Source: Flavobacteriales bacterium (lineage in GTDB: Bacteria > Bacteroidota > Bacteroidia > Flavobacteriales_D > Parvicellaceae). From it: DNA of 64,000 bases. This document shows positions 17,492 to 25,938 of this stretch, one piece after another. Both the position numbers and the translations under genes were made by a program. The stretch spans positions 34,883 through 98,882 of the forward strand of contig JAQXDK010000007.1 in NCBI GenBank assembly GCA_029251405.1. The letters run 5' to 3'. The notes beneath the pieces are model-generated. The model was not told where the DNA came from, searched no databases, and was given only the letters and a program-made list of their open reading frames with translations. How positions within the stretch are numbered: the first letter of the stretch is position 1; each line of letters begins with the position of its first letter.

Positions 17492-18619
17492 ATGCAAAAT
17501 TTTATTGAAAAATATTTAAAAGGTGATAAGGTGATTTGGACAGTCATCATTTTACTTTCTCTATATTCTATTATTATGGCTTACAGCTCCAGTTCTAATT
17601 TAGCCTTTAGAATTGCTGGTGGTAATGTTGCTCCATACATTATCAAGCACACTATAATTATTATTATTGGCATTATTTTAATAATATATCTTCAATTTTT
17701 TCCCTACAAGTATTTCTCTAGACTATCTCAAATAGGAATTTTTGTCTCTATTATATTGTTGTTTGTAACCCTTCTATTTGGAGTTAGTAAAGGGAATGCT
17801 TCTCGTTGGATTATGGGATTCCAACCTTCAGATTTTGCTAAACTTATTCTAATACTTTATGTCTCCAGAACCTTGACTACAAAAAAAGATGAGATTAAAG
17901 ATTTTAAAAAGGGGTTAATGCCTATTTTATGGCCTGTATTAGTTATCTGTGGGTTAATATTACCTGCCGATTTTTCAACAGCTGCTATGTTGCTAATAGT
18001 ATGTTTCACCATGATGTTTATAGGTGGAGCAAAAATTACTCATCTTGCTTCAATTATTGGAACAGCTATTGTTGGGTTTTTATTTTTGATTTTACTAAAT
18101 ATGGCCTTTCCTGGGTTTTTACCTCGGGTCGATACTTGGGAAAAAAGAATGATGAGTTATGGTAGCGGGAATAAACAAGAAAACTATCAAGCTGAGATGG
18201 CTAAGAGAGCTGTTGCTAATGGTTTTTTATTTGGTAAAGGACCTGGTAAGGGTCATGTTAAAAATGATTTATATTCAGCGCAATCAGATTTTATTTATGC
18301 TTCTTCCATCGAAGAATTTGGTTCTATTATTGGAGGCATTGGTTTATTACTTTTATATATGATTCTATTTTTTAGAGCGATTAGAATTATGAATAAAGTA
18401 GATAGTAAATTTGCTTCCTACTTGGTATTTGGATTAAGTTTCATGTTGATTTTTCAATCATTTATAAATATGGGAGTTGGAGTCAATCTTTTTCCCGTTA
18501 CGGGTCAGCCACTTCCGCTAATTAGTATGGGCGGAACCTCAATTTTATTTACTTGTGTTTCTCTAGGTATTATTTTAAATGTAAGTTCTACTGTTTATAA
18601 TGAATCCAATAATGTCTAA
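17492..18619 (+). CDS. ftsW: Lipid II polymerase / divisome protein FtsW
   Basis: A 375-residue SEDS-family membrane protein with about ten hydrophobic helices. Signature blocks include SRWI near residue 107, the PADFSTA segment and the C-terminal GVGVNLFPVTGQPLPLIS followed by GG. FtsW polymerises lipid II into glycan strands with FtsI as partner transpeptidase. The usual dcw position before murG supports FtsW over RodA. The 3' end overlaps murG. Confidence 0.94.
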   Translation: MQNFIEKYLKGDKVIWTVIILLSLYSIIMAYSSSSNLAFRIAGGNVAPYIIKHTIIIIIGIILIIYLQFFPYKYFSRLSQIGIFVSIILLFVTLLFGVSKGNASRWIMGFQPSDFAKLILILYVSRTLTTKKDEIKDFKKGLMPILWPVLVICGLILPADFSTAAMLLIVCFTMMFIGGAKITHLASIIGTAIVGFLFLILLNMAFPGFLPRVDTWEKRMMSYGSGNKQENYQAEMAKRAVANGFLFGKGPGKGHVKNDLYSAQSDFIYASSIEEFGSIIGGIGLLLLYMILFFRAIRIMNKVDSKFASYLVFGLSFMLIFQSFINMGVGVNLFPVTGQPLPLISMGGTSILFTCVSLGIILNVSSTVYNESNNV

Positions 18620-19727
18620 TTTCAAAGTTGTCATAAGCGGAGGTGGAACAGGAGGACATATTTATCCTGCAATTGCAATTGCAAAGCAAATTTTATTAGA
18701 GAAAAAAAATGCTGAAATCTTATTTATTGGTGCTGAGGGTAGAATGGAGATGGATAAAATTCCAGAACATGGTTTTAAAATTATAGGTTTAAAGGTGGTG
18801 GGTATACAAAGGTCTCTAAGTATATCATCCTTATTAAAGAATTTGAAATTCCCATTTTTATTACTACAGAGCTTTAATAATGCAAAAAAAATATTGGTAA
18901 AATTTAAACCGAATGTAGTTGTAGGTGTTGGAGGTTATGCGAGTGGTCCAACCTTAAAAATGGCTCAGAAATTAGGCATCCCTACTCTAATTCAAGAACA
19001 GAATTCTTTTGCAGGCTTAACCAATAAATGGTTGAGTAAAAAGTCCATCAAAATTTGTGTTGCTTATGAAAATATGGAGACATTTTTCGATCCCAAAAAA
19101 ATAGTTTTAACTGGAAATCCAGTTAGAAAAGATATAGAAGATTTAAGTACTAAAATTAATGAAGGAAGGAATTATTTCAATGTCAAAAAAAATCAAAAAG
19201 TTATTTTGGTATTAGGTGGAAGCTTGGGTGCAAAGTCTATCAATAATGGCATTATTAAATCAATGGATAACTTATCTGATAAGAATATTAAATTGATTTG
19301 GCAAGTTGGAAAAAGATACTTTGATGAAGTTGAATCTTTATTAATTGAAAAAAAGTTGGAAAATATTCAAGCAACTGCCTTTATCAACAGAATGGACTTA
19401 GCTTACAGCATTTCAGATTTAGTTATTTCTAGAGCAGGAGCACTGTCAATTAGTGAACTAACTTTGGCTGGTAAACCCAGTATTCTAGTTCCTTCTCCTA
19501 ATGTTTCAGAAGATCATCAAACCAAAAACGCCATGTCACTAGTTGATCATTCTGCAGCTATTTTAGTGAAAGATGATCAAACTGAACTGCTTTTATCAAA
19601 AGCCATTTCCATTTTAAATGATAAAGAACTTTTAAATGAAATTTCAAAAAACTCTAAAGCTTTAGGTAAACCAAACGCGAGTAAAGACATCGTAAAAGAA
19701 ATTTTTAAAATTAGCTCCAATGCATAG
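18612..19727 (+). CDS. murG: UDP-GlcNAc:lipid I GlcNAc transferase MurG
   Basis: A GT-B glycosyltransferase of about 371 residues that converts lipid I to lipid II at the inner membrane face. The N-terminal loop SGGGTGGHIYPA, the central GVGGYASGP with QEQNS, and the C-terminal SRAGALSISEL (UDP-GlcNAc site) are intact. ATG 18612 places the Gly-rich loop at the usual distance from the N-terminus; ATG 18600 is in frame and possible. It overlaps ftsW by 8 nt and murC by 8 nt. Confidence 0.95.
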   Translation: MSNFKVVISGGGTGGHIYPAIAIAKQILLEKKNAEILFIGAEGRMEMDKIPEHGFKIIGLKVVGIQRSLSISSLLKNLKFPFLLLQSFNNAKKILVKFKPNVVVGVGGYASGPTLKMAQKLGIPTLIQEQNSFAGLTNKWLSKKSIKICVAYENMETFFDPKKIVLTGNPVRKDIEDLSTKINEGRNYFNVKKNQKVILVLGGSLGAKSINNGIIKSMDNLSDKNIKLIWQVGKRYFDEVESLLIEKKLENIQATAFINRMDLAYSISDLVISRAGALSISELTLAGKPSILVPSPNVSEDHQTKNAMSLVDHSAAILVKDDQTELLLSKAISILNDKELLNEISKNSKALGKPNASKDIVKEIFKISSNA

Positions 19728-21072
19728 CGCTGAAATAAAAAAAGTACATTTTATTGGTGTTGGAGGCATTGGAATGAGTGCTTTGGCTTATTATTTTATT
19801 TCAAAAAAAATAAAGGTTTCTGGATATGATAAAATTCAATCATCAATTACAAGCAAGTTAGTAAGTAGTGGGGCAGAGATTTTTTATGAGGACGATATAA
19901 CTTTAATTGAGGACATAAATTCCATTGATTTAGTTATTTACACACCAGCAATTAATAATGAGAATAAACAATTAACCTTTTTTCAAAACCATAATTTTAA
20001 TTTATTAAAAAGATCTGATGTACTTGGAGACATATCTAATTTGTATAAAACCATTGCAGTTGCGGGAACACATGGCAAGACAACTACAAGTTCCATGGTG
20101 GCACATATATTAAAAACTGCTCACAAAGAAGGAGCATGTTTCGTTGGTGGTATTACTTCTAATTACGAATCCAATTTTTTGTTAGGTAACGGTGATTTAT
20201 CTGTAATGGAAGCTGACGAATACGACAAGTCTTTTTTAAAATTGAATCCAGATTCTATAGTCCTAACGTCAATTGATCCTGATCATTTAGATATATATGG
20301 AACAAAAGAAAATTTACATAATAGCTTTTTAGAATTCTGTAAACTATTAAAAAATCAAAATAAATTCATTGTTGAAGAAAGCATCAGTAAATTTTTTGAC
20401 GAAAATCTGGTTTATGGTTTTGGAAATCAATGTAATTTAAGAATCATAAATGTTAAAATTAGTAATGGCAAATATCTTTTTGATTTTAGTTATGAAGGTG
20501 TAATACACAAGGATTTTTCTCTTAAAATGCCAGGAATATATAATTTATTAAACGCTGCGGGCGCAGCTCTTGCTTGTATAGTCAATGAAATAAGTTTAGA
20601 TGAAATTAGAATTGGTTTAAGTTCATACAAAGGGGTGAAAAGAAGGTTTGAAATTAAATTCGATAATTCTAAAATTACTTACATTGACGATTATGCCCAT
20701 CATCCTAACGAAATAATTTCCCTGTTAAGTGCTGTTAAAGAATTTTATCCTGATAAAAAATTGATAGGAATTTTTCAACCTCACTTGTTTTCAAGAACTC
20801 AAGATTTTTTAAATGAATTTGCACAAAGTCTTTCTCTTTTAGATGATTTATTTCTTCTACCTATATACCCTGCAAGAGAAAAGCCAATTGAAGGAGTTAG
20901 TTCAGATGTTTTATTAGAAAAAGTCAATCTTGATAATAAAAAATTAATTCATTTACCTTCAGAACTGTTTAGTCATCTAGAATTAGAATCTGATTTTTTG
21001 CTTCTTACCATAGGTGCAGGTGATATAGACCAGTGGGTTAATGATCTCATTAAATATTTGCAATCAAGATGA
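19720..21072 (+). CDS. murC: UDP-MurNAc:L-alanine ligase MurC
   Basis: A 450-residue Mur ligase. The N-terminal HFIGVGGIGMSALA loop binds the UDP-sugar, GTHGKTTTS near residue 115 is the ATP loop, EADEYDKSF and DPDHLDIYG follow, and DDYAHHPNE is the MurC-specific C-terminal block. It adds L-alanine to UDP-MurNAc. It overlaps ftsQ by 4 nt (ATGA). Confidence 0.96.
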   Translation: MHSAEIKKVHFIGVGGIGMSALAYYFISKKIKVSGYDKIQSSITSKLVSSGAEIFYEDDITLIEDINSIDLVIYTPAINNENKQLTFFQNHNFNLLKRSDVLGDISNLYKTIAVAGTHGKTTTSSMVAHILKTAHKEGACFVGGITSNYESNFLLGNGDLSVMEADEYDKSFLKLNPDSIVLTSIDPDHLDIYGTKENLHNSFLEFCKLLKNQNKFIVEESISKFFDENLVYGFGNQCNLRIINVKISNGKYLFDFSYEGVIHKDFSLKMPGIYNLLNAAGAALACIVNEISLDEIRIGLSSYKGVKRRFEIKFDNSKITYIDDYAHHPNEIISLLSAVKEFYPDKKLIGIFQPHLFSRTQDFLNEFAQSLSLLDDLFLLPIYPAREKPIEGVSSDVLLEKVNLDNKKLIHLPSELFSHLELESDFLLLTIGAGDIDQWVNDLIKYLQSR

Positions 21073-21851
21073 TTAAAAAAATATTTCACATATTTTTTTG
21101 GGTAGCTTTAGTTGCAGCATGGTTTATTCCCTCAAGTTTCATTTCTGGCAAATATCAAAAAATAAAACTTAAGAATATTTCTATAAAAATTATAGATGAT
21201 AATCATCATGATTTCATAACAAAATCTGAAATTAATTCTCTTTTATCATCCATTGGTATTGTAAAAAATGTATCACTTAAAGAAGAAATTTATTTTTCCA
21301 ATATTGAAAGCAAATTGTGTAGTCATCCTGCAGTAAATTCTGCAGAAGTTTATTTTAATAATAATGGTGATTTAGAATTAGAAATTAATAAAAGAACCCC
21401 GATTGCTAGATTCGTAAGTCAAGTCCCTGAGAAAAACTTCTACATTGATGAAAGTGGATTTTTAATGCCTTTAAGCAGTACATATGTTTGTAGGTTACCG
21501 GTCTTTTCTGGAAATATTAATTTCCCAGAAAATCTTAATTTATTTAAGTTAGATACTCTTCATAAGTTACCAATTTTCCAAAAAATATTTAAAATGAGTA
21601 AAATAATTAACAATGACTCGTTCTTAAAATCTCAAATTGTCCAAATACACATCAATAATAATGGCTACTTTGAATTAATTCCAAGAATAGGTAATCAAAG
21701 AATACTATTTGGATTAGCAGAAAATATGGAAAATAAGTTTAAAAAAATCAAATTATTTTACACCAACGGCCCTCAGATTAAAGAGCTAAATAATTACGAT
21801 ACTTTAAATGTTATATATAAAAATCAAATAATCTGTTCAAAAAGAAATTAA
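21069..21851 (+). CDS. ftsQ: Cell division protein FtsQ-like
   Basis: A 260-residue single-pass membrane protein with a transmembrane helix at about residues 7-25. A periplasmic POTRA-like region follows (HPAVNSAEVYFNNNGDLELEINKRTPIA is spread over about residues 84-112), then the block containing YIDESGFLMPLS seen in Bacteroidota FtsQ/DivIB. Overall conservation is low; topology, motif and position between murC and ftsA carry the call. FtsQ scaffolds FtsL/FtsB and recruits FtsW/FtsI. Confidence 0.87.
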   Translation: MIKKIFHIFFWVALVAAWFIPSSFISGKYQKIKLKNISIKIIDDNHHDFITKSEINSLLSSIGIVKNVSLKEEIYFSNIESKLCSHPAVNSAEVYFNNNGDLELEINKRTPIARFVSQVPEKNFYIDESGFLMPLSSTYVCRLPVFSGNINFPENLNLFKLDTLHKLPIFQKIFKMSKIINNDSFLKSQIVQIHINNNGYFELIPRIGNQRILFGLAENMENKFKKIKLFYTNGPQIKELNNYDTLNVIYKNQIICSKRN

Positions 21852-21852
21852 T

Positions 21853-23115
21853 ATGGATGCACCGGAAATAGTTGTAGGATTAGATATAGGAACCACTAAA
21901 ATAGCCTGTTTAGTTGGTAGAAAAACTGATCATGGGAAAATTGAAATTTTAGGCATAGGAAAAGCCCCAAGTTTGGGAGTCTCTAGAGGAGTTGTGTCCA
22001 ATATTGAAAAAACTGTTCAGTCGATAAGAGCGGCAGTAGAGGAGGCAGAAGCTAAATCAGGAATAGAAATAAAGGTTGTAAATGTGGGTATTGCTGGACA
22101 ACACATTAAAAGTTTACAACATAGGGGAATGATTACAAGAGATTCTATAGAAGAGGAAATATCTCAAAAAGATGTAGATGAACTAATTGATGACATGTAT
22201 AAGCTGGTTATGATGCCGGGAGAAGAGATTATTCATGTTTTACCACAAGAATATATTGTCGATAGACAACCAGGTATTAAAGATCCAATTGGAATGTCCG
22301 GAGTCCAGTTAGAGGCCAATTTTCATATTATTACTGGGCAAATGGCTGCTGCAAGAAATATCTTTAAGTGTGTTCACAAAGCAGGTCTTGAAGTTTCTGA
22401 ATTAATTTTAGAGCCCTTGGCTTCTTCTTCAGCTGTAATTAGTGGCGAAGAAAAAGAGGCAGGTGTAGCTCTAGTTGATATTGGCGGTGGAACAACAGAT
22501 ATTGCAATTTTTCACGATGGCATAATAAGACATACGTCTGTTATTCCTTTTGGTGGAAATGTTATTACAGAGGATATTAAAGAAGGTTGTACAATAATGC
22601 AAAGACAGGCAGAATTGTTGAAGACAAAGTTTGGATCTGCTGTTACTCAAACAAGTCAAGAAAACGAAGTAGTCTGCATTCCAGGACTTAGAGGAAGAGA
22701 TCCTAAAGAAATTTCAGTTACTAATTTAGCTAACATCATTAACGCAAGAATGTCTGAGATTTTAGAACATATCTATTTTGAAATTAAGAATTCTGGATAT
22801 GAAAAGAAATTAATTGGCGGCATTGTAGTAACAGGAGGTGGGTCACAACTCAAGCATATGAATCAGTTAATAGAATTTACAACTGGGATGGACTCAAGAG
22901 TAGGTTACCCAAATGAACATTTAAGTTCTAACACCAATATTAATGTAACATCTCCGCTTTTTGCTACAGGTGTAGGTTTAGTTGCAAAAGGATTTGAACA
23001 ATTTGAATTATTAAAGTCTAGAAATGAAAAAATTAATACAAGAATGCATTCCCAAAAAAACAAGGGAAGCTTTTTTGAGAAATTAAAAACATTTTTTGAC
23101 GAAAAAGTAGATTAA
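21853..23115 (+). CDS. ftsA: Cell division protein FtsA
   Basis: A 420-residue actin-like ATPase that tethers FtsZ to the membrane. The phosphate-1 loop GLDIGTTKIACLVG lies at the N-terminus, with phosphate-2 VDIGGGTTDIA and the adenosine motif GGIVVTGGGSQLKH further on. The 1C domain, the usual replacement in FtsA, sits between. The C-terminal GSFFEKLKTFFDE is the expected amphipathic membrane helix. It starts 1 nt after ftsQ and precedes ftsZ by 19 nt. Confidence 0.96.
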   Translation: MDAPEIVVGLDIGTTKIACLVGRKTDHGKIEILGIGKAPSLGVSRGVVSNIEKTVQSIRAAVEEAEAKSGIEIKVVNVGIAGQHIKSLQHRGMITRDSIEEEISQKDVDELIDDMYKLVMMPGEEIIHVLPQEYIVDRQPGIKDPIGMSGVQLEANFHIITGQMAAARNIFKCVHKAGLEVSELILEPLASSSAVISGEEKEAGVALVDIGGGTTDIAIFHDGIIRHTSVIPFGGNVITEDIKEGCTIMQRQAELLKTKFGSAVTQTSQENEVVCIPGLRGRDPKEISVTNLANIINARMSEILEHIYFEIKNSGYEKKLIGGIVVTGGGSQLKHMNQLIEFTTGMDSRVGYPNEHLSSNTNINVTSPLFATGVGLVAKGFEQFELLKSRNEKINTRMHSQKNKGSFFEKLKTFFDEKVD

Positions 23116-23134
23116 CAATAAAAACAAAATAATC

Positions 23135-24778
23135 ATGATGAAATTTGATTTACCAAAAGAACAATCTTCCATTATTAAAGTAATTGGTGTTGGAGGAGGT
23201 GGTAGTAATGCAGTTAACCACATGTATCGACAAGGAATTAAAGGAGTTGACTTTGTTGTATGTAATACGGATCATCAAGCTTTAGATACAAGTCCAGTTC
23301 CAACTAAAATCCCTTTAGGGCAAAGTTTAACTGAGGGTAGAGGTGCAGGTTCTATTCCTGATGTTGGTAAAAATGCAGCCATTGAAAATTTAGAAGATGT
23401 AAATGAAATTCTAGCAAAAAATACTAAAATGATTTTTGTTACTGCTGGTATGGGCGGAGGAACAGGAACTGGTGCAGCTCCTGTAATTGCTCAAGCTGCA
23501 AAAGATATGGGAATTTTAACAGTAGGTATTGTAACCGTCCCATTTACTTTTGAAGGTAGAAAAAGAAGATCTCAGGCAGAGGAGGGTATCGATAAAATGA
23601 GAGAGGCTGTCGACACATTATTAGTTATTAATAATGACAAGTTAAGGGAAATGTTTGGTAATTTAACTCTAGTTAATGCCTTTGAAAACGCAGATGACGT
23701 TCTAGCCATTGCTGCTAAGGGAATTGCAGAAGTAATATCAGTAACTGGACAAATAAACGTAGACTTTAACGACGTTAACACCGTCATGAAAGATAGTGGT
23801 GTTGCTATTATGGGTTCTGCAGAGGCAGAAGGTGAAAATAGAGCAACTAAATGTGTTGAGAGCGCATTAAACTCTCCATTACTTAACGATAATAATATAG
23901 ATGGAGCTAAGTATGTTCTTCTTAACATTACTTACGGTTCTCAAGCAGTTTTAATGGACGAAATTTCAGACATTACAGATTACATTCAACAAGAAGCAGG
24001 TAGTACTGCAGACGTTATTTGGGGACATGGATATGATGAATCTCTAGGTGATAAGTTATGTGTAACTATTATTGCAACAGGATTTAATACTCTTCCTCAT
24101 ACTGGACTTTCAATGAAAGCGCCAAAGAAAAATAAAATGCTTTTAGAAGAAGATGCCAACAATGAAATTATAAAAGAAGATGTTACTCCATCTTTTTCTG
24201 ACACAGTTGAAGAAGTTAAAGAGGAAACTACAATAGTAGATCACGATTATGAAGATGAAATGACTAAATATGTTTTTAACGAAGACCAAGATCTAGACCA
24301 TAGCACTAGTGACGAAACTTTAGAGCCTCAAGTAACAGAAAATACTACTATTCATCAACCAAAATTAGAGGATGATGGAAAAATTAGATTTTTGCTTGAG
24401 GACGATGAAAACTTAAATCCAGAAATGGATCTGCAAGATGAGAAGGAACCCACTCTTGAGAATTTAACTGTAGAAAACAATAATTCTGAAGACCAACCTC
24501 ATACAAATGAAGATAAAACTTTGGAATCTAGAGAAGTATCACAAGAGAGAATAGAAAGAATCAGAAAAGCTACCGAAAAGCTTAGGTCTCCTTTGGGTTT
24601 AAATGAAATGGAAAGTGAACCTGCTTACAAAAGAAGAAATATTGACTTAAAGGATGTGAAATATTCTGACGACTCAAGTAGCTCAAAGTATACACTATGG
24701 GAAAACATTAACGATAGTGGGGAAAAAGAGTCTGGTCTAAGTGATAATAACAGTTTCTTACACGACAACGTAGACTAA
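23135..24778 (+). CDS. ftsZ: Cell division GTPase FtsZ with long acidic linker
   Basis: A 547-residue tubulin homologue. The core shows GVGGGGSNAVN, NTDHQAL and the tubulin signature GGGTGTGAAP starting near residue 107. The T7 loop region DFNDVNTVM follows. After about residue 330 comes a linker of ~200 residues rich in Asp, Glu, Asn and Ser, ending in FLHDNVD, a C-terminal tail typical of Bacteroidota and unlike the proteobacterial tail. It polymerises into the Z ring. The YqeY gene begins immediately after its stop. Confidence 0.96.
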   Translation: MMKFDLPKEQSSIIKVIGVGGGGSNAVNHMYRQGIKGVDFVVCNTDHQALDTSPVPTKIPLGQSLTEGRGAGSIPDVGKNAAIENLEDVNEILAKNTKMIFVTAGMGGGTGTGAAPVIAQAAKDMGILTVGIVTVPFTFEGRKRRSQAEEGIDKMREAVDTLLVINNDKLREMFGNLTLVNAFENADDVLAIAAKGIAEVISVTGQINVDFNDVNTVMKDSGVAIMGSAEAEGENRATKCVESALNSPLLNDNNIDGAKYVLLNITYGSQAVLMDEISDITDYIQQEAGSTADVIWGHGYDESLGDKLCVTIIATGFNTLPHTGLSMKAPKKNKMLLEEDANNEIIKEDVTPSFSDTVEEVKEETTIVDHDYEDEMTKYVFNEDQDLDHSTSDETLEPQVTENTTIHQPKLEDDGKIRFLLEDDENLNPEMDLQDEKEPTLENLTVENNNSEDQPHTNEDKTLESREVSQERIERIRKATEKLRSPLGLNEMESEPAYKRRNIDLKDVKYSDDSSSSKYTLWENINDSGEKESGLSDNNSFLHDNVD

Positions 24779-25234
24779 ATGGGTAATAGTATTGCAGACC
24801 AAATACCTGTAGATTTAAAAAATGCCATGCTTTCAAAGGCAAAGGTTGAAATAGCAACTTTAAGAGCTGTTAAATCTGCCTTTTTATTAGAAAACACTAA
24901 AGAAGGAAGTACAGGTGAGATATCAGACGAAGTAGCCTTACAGCTAATTTCAAAGTTATATAAGCAAAGAATGGATGCCCATGCTATATACATCGATCAA
25001 AAACGAGAAGATCTAGCTGAAGAAGAAGCGCAACAAGCTAAAATCTTGGAAAAATATTTACCAAAACAATTAACTGAAGAAGAAGTTCGTGAACAATTAA
25101 AGCTTATTGTAGCTCAAGTTGGTGCAACTTCAATGTCAGATATGGGGAAGGTTATGGGAATGGCCATGGGTAAATTAAAAGGGAAAGCAGATGGTGCTGT
25201 AATATCTAAATTAGTAAAGGAAGTTTTGAATTAA
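24779..25234 (+). CDS. GatB/YqeY domain protein
   Basis: A 151-residue YqeY family protein, resembling the C-terminal helical domain of GatB. Typical segments are MLSKAKVEIATLRAVKSA at the start, EEEAQQAKILEKYLPKQLTEEE, and DMGKVMGMAMGKLKGKADG at the end. The domain binds tRNA in GatB; the stand-alone protein's job is not settled. It follows ftsZ with zero spacing, a position conserved in Bacteroidota, so it probably shares the end of the dcw transcript. Confidence 0.88.
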   Translation: MGNSIADQIPVDLKNAMLSKAKVEIATLRAVKSAFLLENTKEGSTGEISDEVALQLISKLYKQRMDAHAIYIDQKREDLAEEEAQQAKILEKYLPKQLTEEEVREQLKLIVAQVGATSMSDMGKVMGMAMGKLKGKADGAVISKLVKEVLN

Positions 25235-25235
25235 A

Positions 25236-25877
25236 ATGGATTTTTTAGATCCTAAAATCGAGCAATACACTTTACAACATTGTGAACCTGAATCAGAATT
25301 ACTATACGAATTAAACAGGCAAACACACTTGCAAATTCTTCAACCAAGAATGTTATCTGGACATCTTCAAGGTAGAATTCTCAGTTCTTACTCAAAAGCT
25401 TTAAGCCCCAATAATGTTTTAGAAATCGGTACTTACACCGGTTACAGTGCTTTATGTATGGCAGAAGGATTGAAAAAAAATGGAACTATTCATACAATTG
25501 ATATTAATGAAGAGTTAACATCATTTACTCAGTCTTTTCTAAATAAATCAAAATTTAATAATCAGATTAAGTTACATGTTGGTAATGCTTTAGATCTTAT
25601 TCCAACTCTAAAATTAGAATGGGATCTTGTTTTTATCGATGCCGATAAAGAAAATTATTCTAATTATTTTGATTTAGTTATTGATCGTGTTCGATCTGGG
25701 GGTTGGATTATTGCAGATAATGTTCTCTGGAGTGGTAAAGTTTTAAAACCTACTGATAGAAATGATCAAGAAACTGCTGCTTTAAAAGCTTTTAATCAGA
25801 AAGTTCATCAAGACCCAAGAGTAACTAATTTACTGTTGCCAGTTCGAGATGGTATGATGATTCTAATTAAGAAATGA
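25236..25877 (+). CDS. SAM-dependent O-methyltransferase (CCoAOMT-like)
   Basis: A 213-residue class I methyltransferase of the caffeoyl-CoA O-methyltransferase family. The SAM motif VLEIGTYTGYSALCMAEGL lies near residue 63; the acidic metal/SAM motif DLVFIDADKENY and ADNVLWSGKV follow. Bacterial members methylate catechol-type hydroxyls in a metal-dependent way; the substrate here is unknown. It is 1 nt after the YqeY gene, at the end of the dcw-linked run, with a promoter-like element downstream for the next gene. Confidence 0.88.
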   Translation: MDFLDPKIEQYTLQHCEPESELLYELNRQTHLQILQPRMLSGHLQGRILSSYSKALSPNNVLEIGTYTGYSALCMAEGLKKNGTIHTIDINEELTSFTQSFLNKSKFNNQIKLHVGNALDLIPTLKLEWDLVFIDADKENYSNYFDLVIDRVRSGGWIIADNVLWSGKVLKPTDRNDQETAALKAFNQKVHQDPRVTNLLLPVRDGMMILIKK

Positions 25878-25907
25878 TATTTAATTAACTACCTATTCAA
25901 ATTATAT

Positions 25908-25915
25908 TATTTTTG
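25908..25915 (+). promoter_or_regulatory. Putative Bacteroidetes -7 element for the S46 peptidase
   Basis: TATTTTTG is an exact TAnnTTTG match in the 61-bp gap before the peptidase. It would place the transcript start about 15-20 nt before ATG 25939. No -33 TTTG is evident. Confidence 0.45.
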
Positions 25916-25938
25916 CCTCAAATTAAACTTATTACAAC